DNA of 64,000 nt, taken from the NCBI GenBank assembly GCA_000403275.2, contig KE159601.1, positions 124,001 through 188,000 of the forward strand, in the 5' to 3' direction. The notes under the pieces are model-generated. The model saw nothing but the letters and a program-made list of their open reading frames with translations. It had not been told where the DNA came from and made no database searches. The first letter of the stretch is position 1, and each line of letters begins with the position of its first letter. Positions 7,641 to 16,233 of the stretch are shown one piece after another. The translations under genes and the position numbers were made by a program. The DNA comes from Lachnospiraceae bacterium 28-4. GTDB taxonomy: Bacteria; Bacillota; Clostridia; Lachnospirales; Lachnospiraceae.

Positions 7641-9281
7641 TTAATATTTTATTAATGCGTATACGCCTGCACCGCCAGCCGTTTCAAAAGTAATGGTATC
7701 AGCCATATTATCGAGATCCTTTAATACCGCATAAGATCCGCCGGTACGCACGCACACAATCCCATAGGTCTTGCCAGTCTCCATAAAACTTTTCGGAATT
7801 CCTACCGATAATCTGATGGGTGATCCGTCAGCAGGAAGCAGACTGTACTTACCATCTGTCATTTTTCCCAATTCAATATTGAGTATCGGACCAACAACAG
7901 CTCCTTGTGCAGCTGCTACAGAGTCAATGCTCTGTTTCGCCAGCAAACTCTTCTTCACATCAAAATCAGAAAATTTGGCATATGGTTTTTCATTATTTGC
8001 CAGGCTGTAATTCTGGGCAATCACCGCCTTATCCGTAACAACAATCGTTCCGTTTACATGAGTCGCCATATATACGCCTTCCGTAGCTGACTGTACTCCG
8101 CCCACTATGCTGGTCGTCGGGATAATAATTGTTTCCGCTGCCGCAGATCCGCCGGATGATTTTCCTGTATTGCCCTTGCTGCCGGAACTGCCGCCATTTC
8201 CTGAACTGCTGCCGCCGTTCCCTTCATTTCCAGGATTGTTGTCTTCCCCGTTATTTCCGGGATCGTTATCTTCCTCTCCATTATTCCCGGGATCGTTGTC
8301 GTCCTCTCCGCCATTTCCGGGATCGTTATCACCATCTCCATTATTTCCGGGATCGTTGTCTTCTTCATTATCATTTGGCAAAACTTCAATAGTCACTGTC
8401 ACTTTTTCACTTCCTACCGATGCGGTAAGCGTCGTCGTTCCTGCCGACTTGCCAAGGAGCTTTCCTCCGGTTATACGTGCGATCAATTCGTTGTCTATTT
8501 TCCAATCAGGGTTTTCCACCGTAACAACTGCACTTCCGCCTTCCGGCCAGAAAGTAGGCGCTTCCGCAACGGCATTCACTGTCGGCAAGTCTATCGTATT
8601 CCCTGACACGGTTTGGTAAGTATCCTTTTCTGTGGAAAGAGAGTGAATGGAAGAATTCTGTATTTCAACCGTAACCGTCTGATCCCCGTCTATACCTGAA
8701 TCGCCAGCTGCACTCACATTTCCCAGCTCCATTGCCCAATAATGAATTCCATTGGCATATACATGTCCCATTCCTATCGCATCAAAATCAGGGCTCAACA
8801 TGTTTCTTCTATGACCCTGGCCAGCATAGTAGTCTTTATCTTCCCGCCAGCCTACAAATACGTCTTTCGCACTGATATATCCGGCTGCAATATTTTCCCC
8901 GGACGCCCTGCCTGAATAGCCGTATTCCGCAAATGCCGTAAAACATCCTTCGCCATTTACCCTTGTATGGCTATAGCCAAGAGCAAGTTCCGCCGCACGC
9001 TTCATAGCAACTTGTTCCAATGTTTTATCATAAGTCAAGGTTCCCAAGTCATTGTACACTGTTTTTGTCGCATCATCCTCATTCCAATACCATGCTTCAC
9101 TCCCCGTGCGGAAAGCATTCACCATGTCCGTTATCTCTCTGGCTTCCGCCTGTCCGTATTGCACTTCCAGTTTCACATTCACCGTATTTTCTGCAGCGGA
9201 TACATTTGAACTCCCCACACTCAGGCTCAATACCGCTGCCAGAAAAAACGCACTTGCTTTTTTCAACCGATTTTTTATCAT
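7641..9281 (-). CDS. secreted CAP/SCP-domain protein with Ig-like domain and Asp/Gly/Asn-rich repeats
   Basis: A protein of about 546 residues. The start at 9281 is supported by GGAGAGGAAA upstream and gives a clean signal peptide (MIKNRLKKASAFFLAAVLSL, cleavage near SAA-E). Residues about 45-190 form a CAP (SCP/PR1) domain (ASGENIAAGY, GHRRNMLSPDFDAIGMG). Residues about 215-300 look like a bacterial Ig-like domain. Then comes a linker of tandem DNDPGNNGE-type repeats and a Gly/Ser-rich stretch. The last 150 residues are a separate beta-rich domain (IRLSVGIPKSFMETGKTYG). It is probably exported and wall-associated or released; the role of bacterial CAP proteins is generally unknown. It is monocistronic, with its own promoter (9345-9373) and terminator. 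Confidence 0.85.
   Translation of the reverse strand: MIKNRLKKASAFFLAAVLSLSVGSSNVSAAENTVNVKLEVQYGQAEAREITDMVNAFRTGSEAWYWNEDDATKTVYNDLGTLTYDKTLEQVAMKRAAELALGYSHTRVNGEGCFTAFAEYGYSGRASGENIAAGYISAKDVFVGWREDKDYYAGQGHRRNMLSPDFDAIGMGHVYANGIHYWAMELGNVSAAGDSGIDGDQTVTVEIQNSSIHSLSTEKDTYQTVSGNTIDLPTVNAVAEAPTFWPEGGSAVVTVENPDWKIDNELIARITGGKLLGKSAGTTTLTASVGSEKVTVTIEVLPNDNEEDNDPGNNGDGDNDPGNGGEDDNDPGNNGEEDNDPGNNGEDNNPGNEGNGGSSSGNGGSSGSKGNTGKSSGGSAAAETIIIPTTSIVGGVQSATEGVYMATHVNGTIVVTDKAVIAQNYSLANNEKPYAKFSDFDVKKSLLAKQSIDSVAAAQGAVVGPILNIELGKMTDGKYSLLPADGSPIRLSVGIPKSFMETGKTYGIVCVRTGGSYAVLKDLDNMADTITFETAGGAGVYALIKY
8220..8375 (-). repeat. in-gene tandem repeats encoding Asp-Pro-Gly-Asn units
   Basis: Roughly five to six degenerate repeats of 24-30 bases within the CAP-domain gene encode units such as DNDPGNNGE. 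They are in frame and form a flexible acidic linker. Copy-number change by slippage is likely. Confidence 0.85.
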
Positions 9282-9344
9282 TTTCCTCTCCTTTTCTCTT
9301 ACGCCGCCATCAGCGTATCCATATCCTCTCCGGATATTTTTTTC

Positions 9345-9373
9345 ATTATATATAAAGCTCCGTTTCCTGTCAA
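9345..9373 (-). promoter_or_regulatory. sigma-A promoter of the CAP-domain gene
   Basis: TTGACA (9368-9373) and TATAAT (9345-9350), both consensus and 17 bases apart, read on the minus strand upstream of the CAP-domain gene. Confidence 0.85.
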
Positions 9374-9399
9374 TCGAAAATACGTTCAATACAAAAAAA

Positions 9400-11043
9400 T
9401 TAATTTTTATCCAGTTCCTTCACCAATTCCGCAAACTCAGCCTTATATTCATCATCCAAGGACAAATCTTCCAATATTTCCCTCACGTGCCGCAAAGAAG
9501 CTTCTCCCTTGTATTCGCTGTCCATAGCCGCCAGCCCGAATTCCGCTGCCGCCGCCGTAAACAGAAAATCTTCTCCCGGTTCTTCCACATAGGAAGAATA
9601 ATCCACCGGATATTCCAGGAGCTGGCTTTCCGTGCCTTCCGGTTCTTTATAACGGATGCTGACAGTAAGCCACTCGTATTCCATATAATTACCGCCGTTT
9701 TCTTCCCCGCTTCCTCTCTGCTCTTTTTCGTCTTCATAAAAATCGGCATATTTCAGCTGATCCCGCGCCACGCCGCTTCCGTTTACCTTTTCCTTTGTCA
9801 CAATCTCGTAGAGCGCCGTCATACAGTATCCCGCTCCGATTTCCCCCGCGTCCTTCGTATCGTCCTCAAAATCTTTCGCGGCAAGTCTTCTGTTTTCATA
9901 CCCGATCAGGCGGTATTCTTCCACTACGGCCGGATTAAATTCCACCTGGAATTTCACGTCTTTACAAACGGTCAGCAAAGTGGCGCTCATTTCTTCCACC
10001 AGCACTTTGTTTGCTTCCTTTAAGGAATCTATATAGGCATAATTTCCATTTCCTTTATCCGCCAATGTTTCCATCTTATTATCTTTGATATTTCCCCCGC
10101 CAAATCCAAGCACAGACAGAAAAACCCCCGATTCTTTTTTCTCCGCAATCAGTTCTTCCAGTTCGCTTTCCGAAGTCAATCCTACATTCAAATCGCCGTC
10201 CGTCGCCAGAATAACCCTGTTGTTTCCTCCTTCTATGTAGTATTCCTCTGCCAGCCGGTATGCCGTCTCGATTCCCTTGCTTCCGTGAGTGCTGCCTCCC
10301 GCTTCCAGGTCAAAAAGAGCCTGGCAGATTTCTTTTGTCCTGTTCCCGCTCACGCCCTCCAGCACAATCGTGTCATCCCCTGCATAAGTCACGATCGACA
10401 CCCTGTCTTTTTCCGTCAGGTTTTCTGCCAGAATAGCAAAAGACTCCTGGAGCAAGGGAAGCTTATCTTCCGCATACATAGAGCCCGACACATCCAAAAG
10501 GAATATCAGGTTGGATGGTGGAAAATCGTCATAATCTATCTTTTCCGTCCGCAGCCCCACCCGCAGAAGCTGCGCCTCCTTATTCCACGGACAGGGCATG
10601 ATCTGCGTCGTCACGCCAAAAGGTTCTTCTTTTTCCGGTTCTTTCAAATCGTTATAAGAAAAATAATTGATAATTTCTTCAATCCTGACCGCTCCCACCG
10701 GAAGATCCTCAATCCCATAACCGGATCGTATCAACCTGCGCAAGTTGCTGTAAGAAGCAGTATCCACATCCGCCGAAAATGTGGACAATGGTTTATCGTA
10801 TACCGACGCATATCCCGTTTCTGTCCACTCCGAATACTCCTCCGCATTTCCTCCGGTCTCTACGGTACTTTCTTCCTGCGCCCAGCCATATCCGCTTTCT
10901 TCATATGCAGCGTCGCAATCAACGGTTTCCTCTGCCGGGGCTGTCGCTGCGGCTGTTTCCACTCCTTTGTTCCCGCATCCTGCCAAAAGAAGACAGACTG
11001 CCATACAGATGCCGGATACTCTTGTCATTTCCTTTCTTTTCAT
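9400..11043 (-). CDS. von Willebrand factor type A lipoprotein (YfbK/DUF3520-like)
   Basis: A 547-residue predicted lipoprotein. The start at 11043 has GGGAGGAAGG upstream and yields the lipobox LLLAGC (Cys23). After an acidic linker comes an N-terminal vWF-like extension (DKPLSTFSADVDTASYSNLR), then a vWA domain whose metal-binding MIDAS motif DVSGSM begins at residue 184, with TDGDLNVG further on. The C-terminal DUF3520-like region (WLTVSIRYKEPEG) completes the architecture of YfbK-type proteins. It is anchored on the outer face of the membrane; its ligand is unknown. It is divergent from the bile salt hydrolase gene. A TATAAT lies at 11069-11074 upstream, but no clear -35 was found. Confidence 0.85.
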   Translation of the reverse strand: MKRKEMTRVSGICMAVCLLLAGCGNKGVETAAATAPAEETVDCDAAYEESGYGWAQEESTVETGGNAEEYSEWTETGYASVYDKPLSTFSADVDTASYSNLRRLIRSGYGIEDLPVGAVRIEEIINYFSYNDLKEPEKEEPFGVTTQIMPCPWNKEAQLLRVGLRTEKIDYDDFPPSNLIFLLDVSGSMYAEDKLPLLQESFAILAENLTEKDRVSIVTYAGDDTIVLEGVSGNRTKEICQALFDLEAGGSTHGSKGIETAYRLAEEYYIEGGNNRVILATDGDLNVGLTSESELEELIAEKKESGVFLSVLGFGGGNIKDNKMETLADKGNGNYAYIDSLKEANKVLVEEMSATLLTVCKDVKFQVEFNPAVVEEYRLIGYENRRLAAKDFEDDTKDAGEIGAGYCMTALYEIVTKEKVNGSGVARDQLKYADFYEDEKEQRGSGEENGGNYMEYEWLTVSIRYKEPEGTESQLLEYPVDYSSYVEEPGEDFLFTAAAAEFGLAAMDSEYKGEASLRHVREILEDLSLDDEYKAEFAELVKELDKN

Positions 11044-11238
11044 AATCCTTCCTCCCTTTTCGCTGAATATTATATCAACATGCGAATCTACCATAGATAC
11101 GGATCAAGGTATGGTTTATTATGGCATTTTATGTATTTTTTTATAATATACCGCTCGGGGAAAACCGGAGTATAATATTTCCAAAAAGCGAATACACTTT
11201 TATAAACCGCCGTTACCGGCACAAAGGAGGTCTTGTAC

Positions 11239-12216
11239 ATGTGTACCAGTATTGCAATGACAACAAACGATTTTTATTTCGGCCGCACCATGGACTTTGA
11301 ATACAATTTTAATGAATGCGTCGTCTTTACTCCGAGGAATTATCCGCTTCCCTTCCGCAGAACAAGCATCATGGATAAGCACTACGCTATGCTCGGTATG
11401 GCGACAGTCATGGAAGGCTATCCGCTTTATGCCGAAGCCGTCAATGAAAAGGGACTCTGCATGGCGGGGCTGAATTTTCCTGATACCGCCTACTATCCAT
11501 CGGAAGAGGCCAGCGACAGTAAAAATATCTCTCCCTTCGAACTGATCCCCTGGGTACTTGGGCAGTGCGCCTCCATAGCGGAAGCCAAAAAGCTTCTCGA
11601 TTCTACCCATCTGGTGGGCATTCCTTTCAGCGCATCGCTTCCCCTGGCTCCCCTGCACTGGCACATCGCGGACAGCACCGGGTCCCTCGTTCTGGAAAAT
11701 ACAAAAAGCGGTATGGATCTATGTGAAAATCCAATCGGAGTGCTGACAAATAATCCTGCCTTCGGTTTCCAGACCACCAACCTCTGCCAATACATGAACC
11801 TGACTTCCAGCTGCCCGACCAACTGCTTCAGCTCGATCAAAAGCCTTGTCCCCTTCGGCCAGGGCCTCGGCTGCGTCGGTCTGCCCGGGGATTATTCCCC
11901 CGCCTCCCGTTTTGTTAAAGCCGCCTATCTCAGCCTGAACTCCATCTGCGAAAAAGATGAAATGAGCAGCATTTCCCAATTTTTTCATATACTGGACTCC
12001 GTATCCATGATCCGCGGAAGCGTCATCACCCCGCAGGAACTTTATGACGTCACCACCTATTCCTGCTGCATGAACGCGGCCAAAGGAATTTACTATTATA
12101 AAACCTATGGAAATAACCAAATCACTGCCGTAGACATGCACCGGGAAAACCTGGTTTCCGACATCCTGCGCACTTACCCCCTGACGACTTCCCAGCAGAT
12201 CGCATGGGCGAATTAA
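11239..12216 (+). CDS. bsh: choloylglycine hydrolase family protein, probable bile salt hydrolase
   Basis: A 325-residue N-terminal nucleophile hydrolase. The start at 11239 is fixed by AAAGGAGG eight bases upstream and because removal of Met exposes the catalytic Cys2 (MCTSIAM). Other family residues are visible: Arg16 and Asp19 (FGRTMDFE), Asn79 (AGLNFPD), Asn171/172 (VLTNNPAF) and Arg224 (LPGDYSPASRFVK). This set matches bile salt hydrolases more closely than penicillin V acylases. The enzyme cleaves the amide bond of glycine- or taurine-conjugated bile acids in the cytoplasm. It stands alone, divergent from the vWA lipoprotein gene, and a large inverted repeat element follows its stop codon. 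Substrate preference cannot be decided here. Confidence 0.9.
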   Translation: MCTSIAMTTNDFYFGRTMDFEYNFNECVVFTPRNYPLPFRRTSIMDKHYAMLGMATVMEGYPLYAEAVNEKGLCMAGLNFPDTAYYPSEEASDSKNISPFELIPWVLGQCASIAEAKKLLDSTHLVGIPFSASLPLAPLHWHIADSTGSLVLENTKSGMDLCENPIGVLTNNPAFGFQTTNLCQYMNLTSSCPTNCFSSIKSLVPFGQGLGCVGLPGDYSPASRFVKAAYLSLNSICEKDEMSSISQFFHILDSVSMIRGSVITPQELYDVTTYSCCMNAAKGIYYYKTYGNNQITAVDMHRENLVSDILRTYPLTTSQQIAWAN

Positions 12217-12226
12217 GAAACTAACC

Positions 12227-12607
12227 GGGGAACGGAATGTCCATATCCTAAATTTCCGCAAATGGCATTGGACTCCGGAGACCGGGAAAGGCAAGGGCAG
12301 GAACGCGCCCGGCAGAGGGGCAGGTTTTTTGCTGGAGCTTCCAATCAGATTTCACTAATGAAATGGGTATACTCTTTGGAACCGATTGGGTCGGAAGCGA
12401 AAGGGCATCCTTGCCCTTCGCTTCCTGAAATTGCCGTCCGTGGCAATTTCACCCTTGGTTTTTGGCCATTTCATAAGTGAAATTGCTGATTGTACGCAAC
12501 AGCAAAAAACCTGCCCCTCTGCCGGGCGCGTTCCTGCCCTTGCCTTTCCCGGTCTCCGATGCCCAATGCCGTCTGCGGAAATTTGGGATATGGACATTCC
12601 GTTCCCC
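12227..12607. repeat. long inverted repeat element A with conserved inner core
   Basis: The gap of 440 bases between bsh and the ccdA fusion is filled by a 381-bp palindromic element. The arms (12227-12366 and 12465-12607) pair almost throughout, with a few mismatches. The inner part of the arms (AATCAGATTTCACTAATG on the left, ATTTCATAAGTGAAATTG on the right) is a core shared with element B at 29621-29899. It includes an 8-by-8 internal loop, GAGCTTCC against GTACGCAA. Between the arms are two hairpins, 12392-12426 (GGAAGCG arm) and 12427-12451 (GAAATTGCC arm). No ORF of note is present. Confidence 0.85.
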
Positions 12608-12620
12608 TACATGCTATGAT
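12591..12620 (+). promoter_or_regulatory. possible promoter of the ccdA-thioredoxin gene
   Basis: TGGACA (12591-12596) and TATGAT (12615-12620), 18 bases apart. The -35 lies within the right arm of inverted element A, so folding of the element could affect promoter access. Confidence 0.45.
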
Positions 12621-12656
12621 AGAGAATATACTGATTAGAAAGGATAACAATATAGC

Positions 12657-13973
12657 ATGAATCTTACATTTGAAACAGGAATTTCCTCGATCACCGTTTT
12701 TTTTCAGGGGCTGGTCAGCTTTTTCTCTCCTTGCGTACTGCCGTTGATTCCCTTATACATTGGTTATTTGTCTGGAGGGGCAAAAACGACGGATGAAGAA
12801 GGGAATATTACTTATAAAAGAAGCCGGGTCATGAGAAATACCTTATTTTTCGTTCTTGGCGTCAGTTTTGCCTTTTTCCTCCTTGGCTTTAGCTTTACTG
12901 CCGTAGGAAAATTTTTTCATAATTACCAGACATGGTTTACCCGCATCGGGGGAATCATTGTTGTTTTATTCGGACTTTATCAGCTGGGGCTGTTCGGCAG
13001 TTCTTCTTTATCCAAAGAACATCGTTTTCATTTTCAGCCGGACAGCCTTGCGATGAATCCCCTGACTGCCCTGATCCTTGGCTTTACGTTCAGCTTCGCC
13101 TGGACTCCCTGCGTCGGCCCTGCTCTTGCCAGCGTGCTGCTCCTGGCCGCCTCGGCATCTTCCTCGGCAACCGGGTTTCTGTTGATCGGCGTTTATACCC
13201 TGGGCTTTGTCCTTCCTTTCCTGGCGGTCGGGCTGTTTACCAAAGCCCTGCTGGATTTCTTTAAAAAATACCGCTCCGCCGTAAAATATACGGTAAAGAT
13301 CGGCGGCGTCCTCATGATTTTTATTGGAATCATGATGTTTACGGGATGGATGAACGGCATCAGCGCTTATCTTTCCGGCAGTCCCTCTATTAGCCAGGAC
13401 GTGGGCCAGGAAGCAGAGCCTTCCCCGGCTCCCCCTGCCGAACAGGCGGAAAAAAATGAGGCATCGGACAGCACCGATACGGAAGCGGAAAATCCGGCGG
13501 ATCCGGCAGACAGCCCTGAAGCGGAAACAGTTCCTGCGCCCGACTTTACTTTGGAAGACCAATACGGCAATGTACACACTATGGCTGATTATAAAGGAAA
13601 AACGATATTCCTCAACTTCTGGGCCACCTGGTGTCCCCCCTGCCGGGCGGAAATGCCTGAAATCCAGGAAATTTATGAGGAATATGGGGAAAACCAGTCC
13701 GATGTCATTATTCTCGGCGTAGCCTCCCCTAATACAGGAAGGGAAGGAAACGTGGAAAGCATTACAGCATTTCTCGAAGAAAATAACTATACTTATCCTG
13801 TGGTTATGGATGACGGCGGAAGCCTGGCCTATTATTACGGCATCAGCGCCTATCCTACTACCTTCATGATCGACAGCAGCGGCAACGTATACGGGTACGT
13901 CACCGGCCAGATCACGAAGGACATTATGCAGAGCATTATCGAACAGACGATGAATGCTTCATCGACGCAATAG
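12657..13973 (+). CDS. CcdA-type membrane thiol transporter fused to a TlpA/ResA-like thioredoxin domain
   Basis: A 438-residue fusion. Residues 1-240 are a polytopic CcdA/DsbD-like domain with the two transport cysteines in FFSPCVLPL (Cys26) and WTPCVGPAL (Cys152). A Pro/Glu/Ala-rich linker (about 245-295) leads to an extracytoplasmic thioredoxin-like domain with the active site WCPPC (Trp325 to Cys329) and the cis-Pro region YPTTFMID. The protein would carry electrons from cytoplasmic thioredoxin across the membrane to reduce exported disulfides or peroxides. The trxB gene is 5 kb away. The start codon has only a distant AAAGGA. It is a single-gene unit. Confidence 0.9.
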   Translation: MNLTFETGISSITVFFQGLVSFFSPCVLPLIPLYIGYLSGGAKTTDEEGNITYKRSRVMRNTLFFVLGVSFAFFLLGFSFTAVGKFFHNYQTWFTRIGGIIVVLFGLYQLGLFGSSSLSKEHRFHFQPDSLAMNPLTALILGFTFSFAWTPCVGPALASVLLLAASASSSATGFLLIGVYTLGFVLPFLAVGLFTKALLDFFKKYRSAVKYTVKIGGVLMIFIGIMMFTGWMNGISAYLSGSPSISQDVGQEAEPSPAPPAEQAEKNEASDSTDTEAENPADPADSPEAETVPAPDFTLEDQYGNVHTMADYKGKTIFLNFWATWCPPCRAEMPEIQEIYEEYGENQSDVIILGVASPNTGREGNVESITAFLEENNYTYPVVMDDGGSLAYYYGISAYPTTFMIDSSGNVYGYVTGQITKDIMQSIIEQTMNASSTQ

Positions 13974-14052
13974 CCTGAAATATCGCTGATATTATTGAAC
14001 ATTCGCTCATGGATTGACCGAATGCCAGGAAAGTCCGTATGGAGGCGGTTTT

Positions 14053-14087
14053 AGGAAGCACAGGGAACGATGTCCCTTACTTCCTGT
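14053..14087. terminator. hairpin at the 3' end of the M23 peptidase gene
   Basis: The stem AGGAAG...GGGA / TCCC...CTTCCT overlaps the stop codon of the minus-strand peptidase gene and lies about 80 bases after the ccdA fusion. It may act as a terminator in both directions; no strong U-tract is seen. Confidence 0.4.
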
Positions 14088-15225
14088 TCCCCTCCATATA
14101 CTCTTCCACTGCCGGATCCCTCATCTCATATATGCGGTACCATTCCTTTGTTTCCATATTTTTTGCGGTCTCCGATCGGTTTTTATAAAGAAATCTCGTT
14201 AAATTATAACAGTCTATCCATATCTCATTATTGCCTTCTTTCTGCGATTCATCGAAAATAAGCTGCAGCCCCCAATGAAGATGGACGACTTTGATATTAT
14301 TGACGTTTTCCGTTTTGCTATAGCCCGTGTGCCCCATATAGCCGATTACCTGTCCGGCCGTCACTACGCTGCCCTCCTCCAGATCTTTGCAGTAAGGGAA
14401 ATTCTGGCGCAGGTGGGCGTAATAATAATATCTCTTTCCGTCAAAGCTGCGTATGCCCAGCCGCCAGCCCCCGTATTGGTTCCACCCGATGGCCTCCACG
14501 TAACCGGACTCAATGCAGATGACGGGAGTGCCTACTTGGCCCAGCATATCGTGCCCGAGATGCGGCCTGGAATATCCATAGCTCCTGGATGCCCCGAAAT
14601 CATCATAGTCGTTATATTCAAACCCTTTTGCAATCGGGGAGAAAGCCTTTAAACCATAGCATTTTTTCCATTCCACTTTCCCCTCTTCCGTTTCCCTTTG
14701 TATCTCATATTCCCCCACATAACCGTCCAGCACAGCCCGGTATGCCTCCAGGTAATAAGCATAATACTCCATATCCCCAGAAAGTTCCTGCATTGTCGTT
14801 TCACCGTTCTTCAGTTTTTCCGCCGTCCGGGCAATCTCTTTCGCTGTGCCGGAAGGAAATTCCCCGCCATGCCTGGCGCCTGTATAAGCCAGCAGTTCGA
14901 TCCAGTCCACATGCACTGTATTTTTATCCCCCAGTGCCTCCTCGTATGTCTCCACATCCCATTTATATGCCTCGCATAAGGCTTCATAAGAAATATTAAA
15001 ATCCACCCATTTAATATACTCCCGTTCTCCTACCGAACCCACCTCTACCGCCTGTGGCTGTTCCCTTCCCACGCTTCCTCTTAATATGTCCGCCATAAAT
15101 ACACTGTACAGCGATACCAACAGTATACTTTCGACCAATATTGCCTTTTTTATTTTTTTCAAATATTGCATTCCATACCGCCCTGTCAGTCTCATTGCAA
15201 TATATGAAAAAAGATGCGCAGCCAT
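14077..15225 (-). CDS. membrane-anchored M23 (LytM-type) metallopeptidase
   Basis: A protein of about 382 residues with an N-terminal hydrophobic anchor (ILVESILLVSLYSVFMAD). A helical region follows, then a C-terminal M23 domain with the zinc-binding motif HLGHD (SRPHLGHDMLGQ) and the second motif HLHWG near the end. M23 enzymes cleave peptidoglycan cross-bridges; this one would act outside the membrane, perhaps in sporulation or division. The start at 15225 (ATG with AAGGTG upstream) is preferred over the upstream GTG at 15234; an internal Met near residue 19 cannot be excluded. It is convergent with the ccdA fusion gene. Confidence 0.85.
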   Translation of the reverse strand: MAAHLFSYIAMRLTGRYGMQYLKKIKKAILVESILLVSLYSVFMADILRGSVGREQPQAVEVGSVGEREYIKWVDFNISYEALCEAYKWDVETYEEALGDKNTVHVDWIELLAYTGARHGGEFPSGTAKEIARTAEKLKNGETTMQELSGDMEYYAYYLEAYRAVLDGYVGEYEIQRETEEGKVEWKKCYGLKAFSPIAKGFEYNDYDDFGASRSYGYSRPHLGHDMLGQVGTPVICIESGYVEAIGWNQYGGWRLGIRSFDGKRYYYYAHLRQNFPYCKDLEEGSVVTAGQVIGYMGHTGYSKTENVNNIKVVHLHWGLQLIFDESQKEGNNEIWIDCYNLTRFLYKNRSETAKNMETKEWYRIYEMRDPAVEEYMEGNRK

Positions 15226-15265
15226 GCCACGCACCTTTCATATTTTTTCATTCAGGCTTGTCCCA

Positions 15266-15793
15266 TTATACTTCGGGTTCAATCAGCCCATAGGTATTTC
15301 CTTTTCTCTTATATACTACGTTTACCTGTTCTGTTTCCGCGTTAAAGAATACGAAGAAGCTATGCCCGAGCAGCTCCATCTGAACGCATGCGTCCTCAGG
15401 ATACATCGGCTTAATATCGAATTTCTTTGTGCGGATGATCTTTACCTCTTCGTCATCCATATAATCCTTCTCGATAAATTCCTGTTTGAAAAAACCAGCT
15501 GACTGCTTCTGGTCTATCAGCTTATTCTTATACTTCTTGATCTGCCTTTCAATAATCTCTTCCACCAGATCGATAGAAACATACATATCGTTGCTGACCT
15601 GCTCCGAACGAATAATGCTTCCTTTCACCGGAATGGTCACTTCTATCTTTTGACGTTCTTTTTCCACGCTTAACGTCACATGTATTTCCGTCTCCGGATT
15701 AAAATACTTCTCCAGCTTTCCGATCTTCTCTTCTACTGCCGCCTTTAACCCCTGTGTTACTTCAATGTTCTTGCCTACTATAACAAACTTCAT
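15266..15793 (-). CDS. hpf: ribosome hibernation promoting factor, long form
   Basis: A 175-residue protein. The N-terminal 100 residues are the S30AE fold (MKFVIVGKNIEVTQGLK, HVTLSVEKERQKIEVTI) that binds in the 30S decoding centre. The C-terminal 60 residues (IIRTKKFDIKPMYPEDACV, AETEQVNVVYKRKGNTYGL) are the dimerization domain that forms 100S ribosomes in Firmicutes. The start at 15793 matches the family N-terminus; AAGGG lies nine bases upstream. A promoter is visible at 15873-15902. It is monocistronic. Confidence 0.95.
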   Translation of the reverse strand: MKFVIVGKNIEVTQGLKAAVEEKIGKLEKYFNPETEIHVTLSVEKERQKIEVTIPVKGSIIRSEQVSNDMYVSIDLVEEIIERQIKKYKNKLIDQKQSAGFFKQEFIEKDYMDDEEVKIIRTKKFDIKPMYPEDACVQMELLGHSFFVFFNAETEQVNVVYKRKGNTYGLIEPEV

Positions 15794-15872
15794 ACCGCTC
15801 ATCCCTTTCATTGGATTATTGTCCAAACCTTATACTCTGTATTTCTCTTCGTTTAGTATATTGTTTTCAAAC

Positions 15873-15902
15873 ATTATACCATATTGTACCATACCTATGC
15901 AA
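15873..15902 (-). promoter_or_regulatory. promoter of hpf
   Basis: TTGCAT (15897-15902) and TATAAT (15873-15878) on the minus strand, 18 bases apart, giving a 5' leader of about 75 bases. Confidence 0.75.
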
Positions 15903-16033
15903 CAATTTAAGCTCTATTGTATGTCAATACAGTTTTCGTCATTTTGCGACTTTTTTCTCGTTTTTAACATAATAAACAAAACATCTGTTCCAATCGCTGT
16001 TGCTGCAATTTATACCATTTTTCAAAGAAAACT

Positions 16034-16104
16034 TGTGGATAATGTGGATAAACCCGTGTATAAATCGCAATCCTTCATTTTGAGCCATTTTTCTATGTGG
16101 ATAA
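16034..16104 (-). promoter_or_regulatory. cluster of three consensus DnaA boxes
   Basis: The plus strand reads TGTGGATAA at 16034-16042, 16043-16051 and 16096-16104, so the perfect TTATCCACA box is on the minus strand three times in 71 bases. They lie in an AT-rich gap of about 580 bases between hpf and the NlpC/P60 gene. No dnaA, dnaN or gyr gene is near, so this is more likely a DnaA-titrating or regulatory cluster than oriC. Confidence 0.6.
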
Positions 16105-16233
16105 CCATGTTTTCCATTTTATGGAAATTAAGCGCTAAAATCCATTTTTTGTATAACTTGTACAAGTTTACTTTTGTCAAGCGTTTTTCTCCAAAAAGAT
16201 ATATTCTGAAAATTTCTGAAAATCGGGCAGGAG

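Noticed and set aside
8220-8375. Possible CRISPR-like array
   Set aside because: The repeats are short, contiguous, without unique spacers, and in frame with the CAP-domain gene.
12227-12607. Element A as a conventional MITE or insertion sequence remnant
   Set aside because: The ends are not shared with element B, no transposase fragment is present and no target duplication is evident.
12262-12619. Overlapping ORFs on both strands within element A
   Set aside because: They arise from the palindrome, which gives similar peptides on both strands; no start signals.
16034-16104. Chromosomal origin oriC
   Set aside because: Only three boxes and none of the usual neighbours (dnaA, dnaN, recF, gyrB, rpmH).
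15827-16233. A raiA-type structured RNA upstream of hpf
   Set aside because: The region is AT-rich with few stable stems, and no conserved features could be recognised; only a promoter and DnaA boxes are supported.
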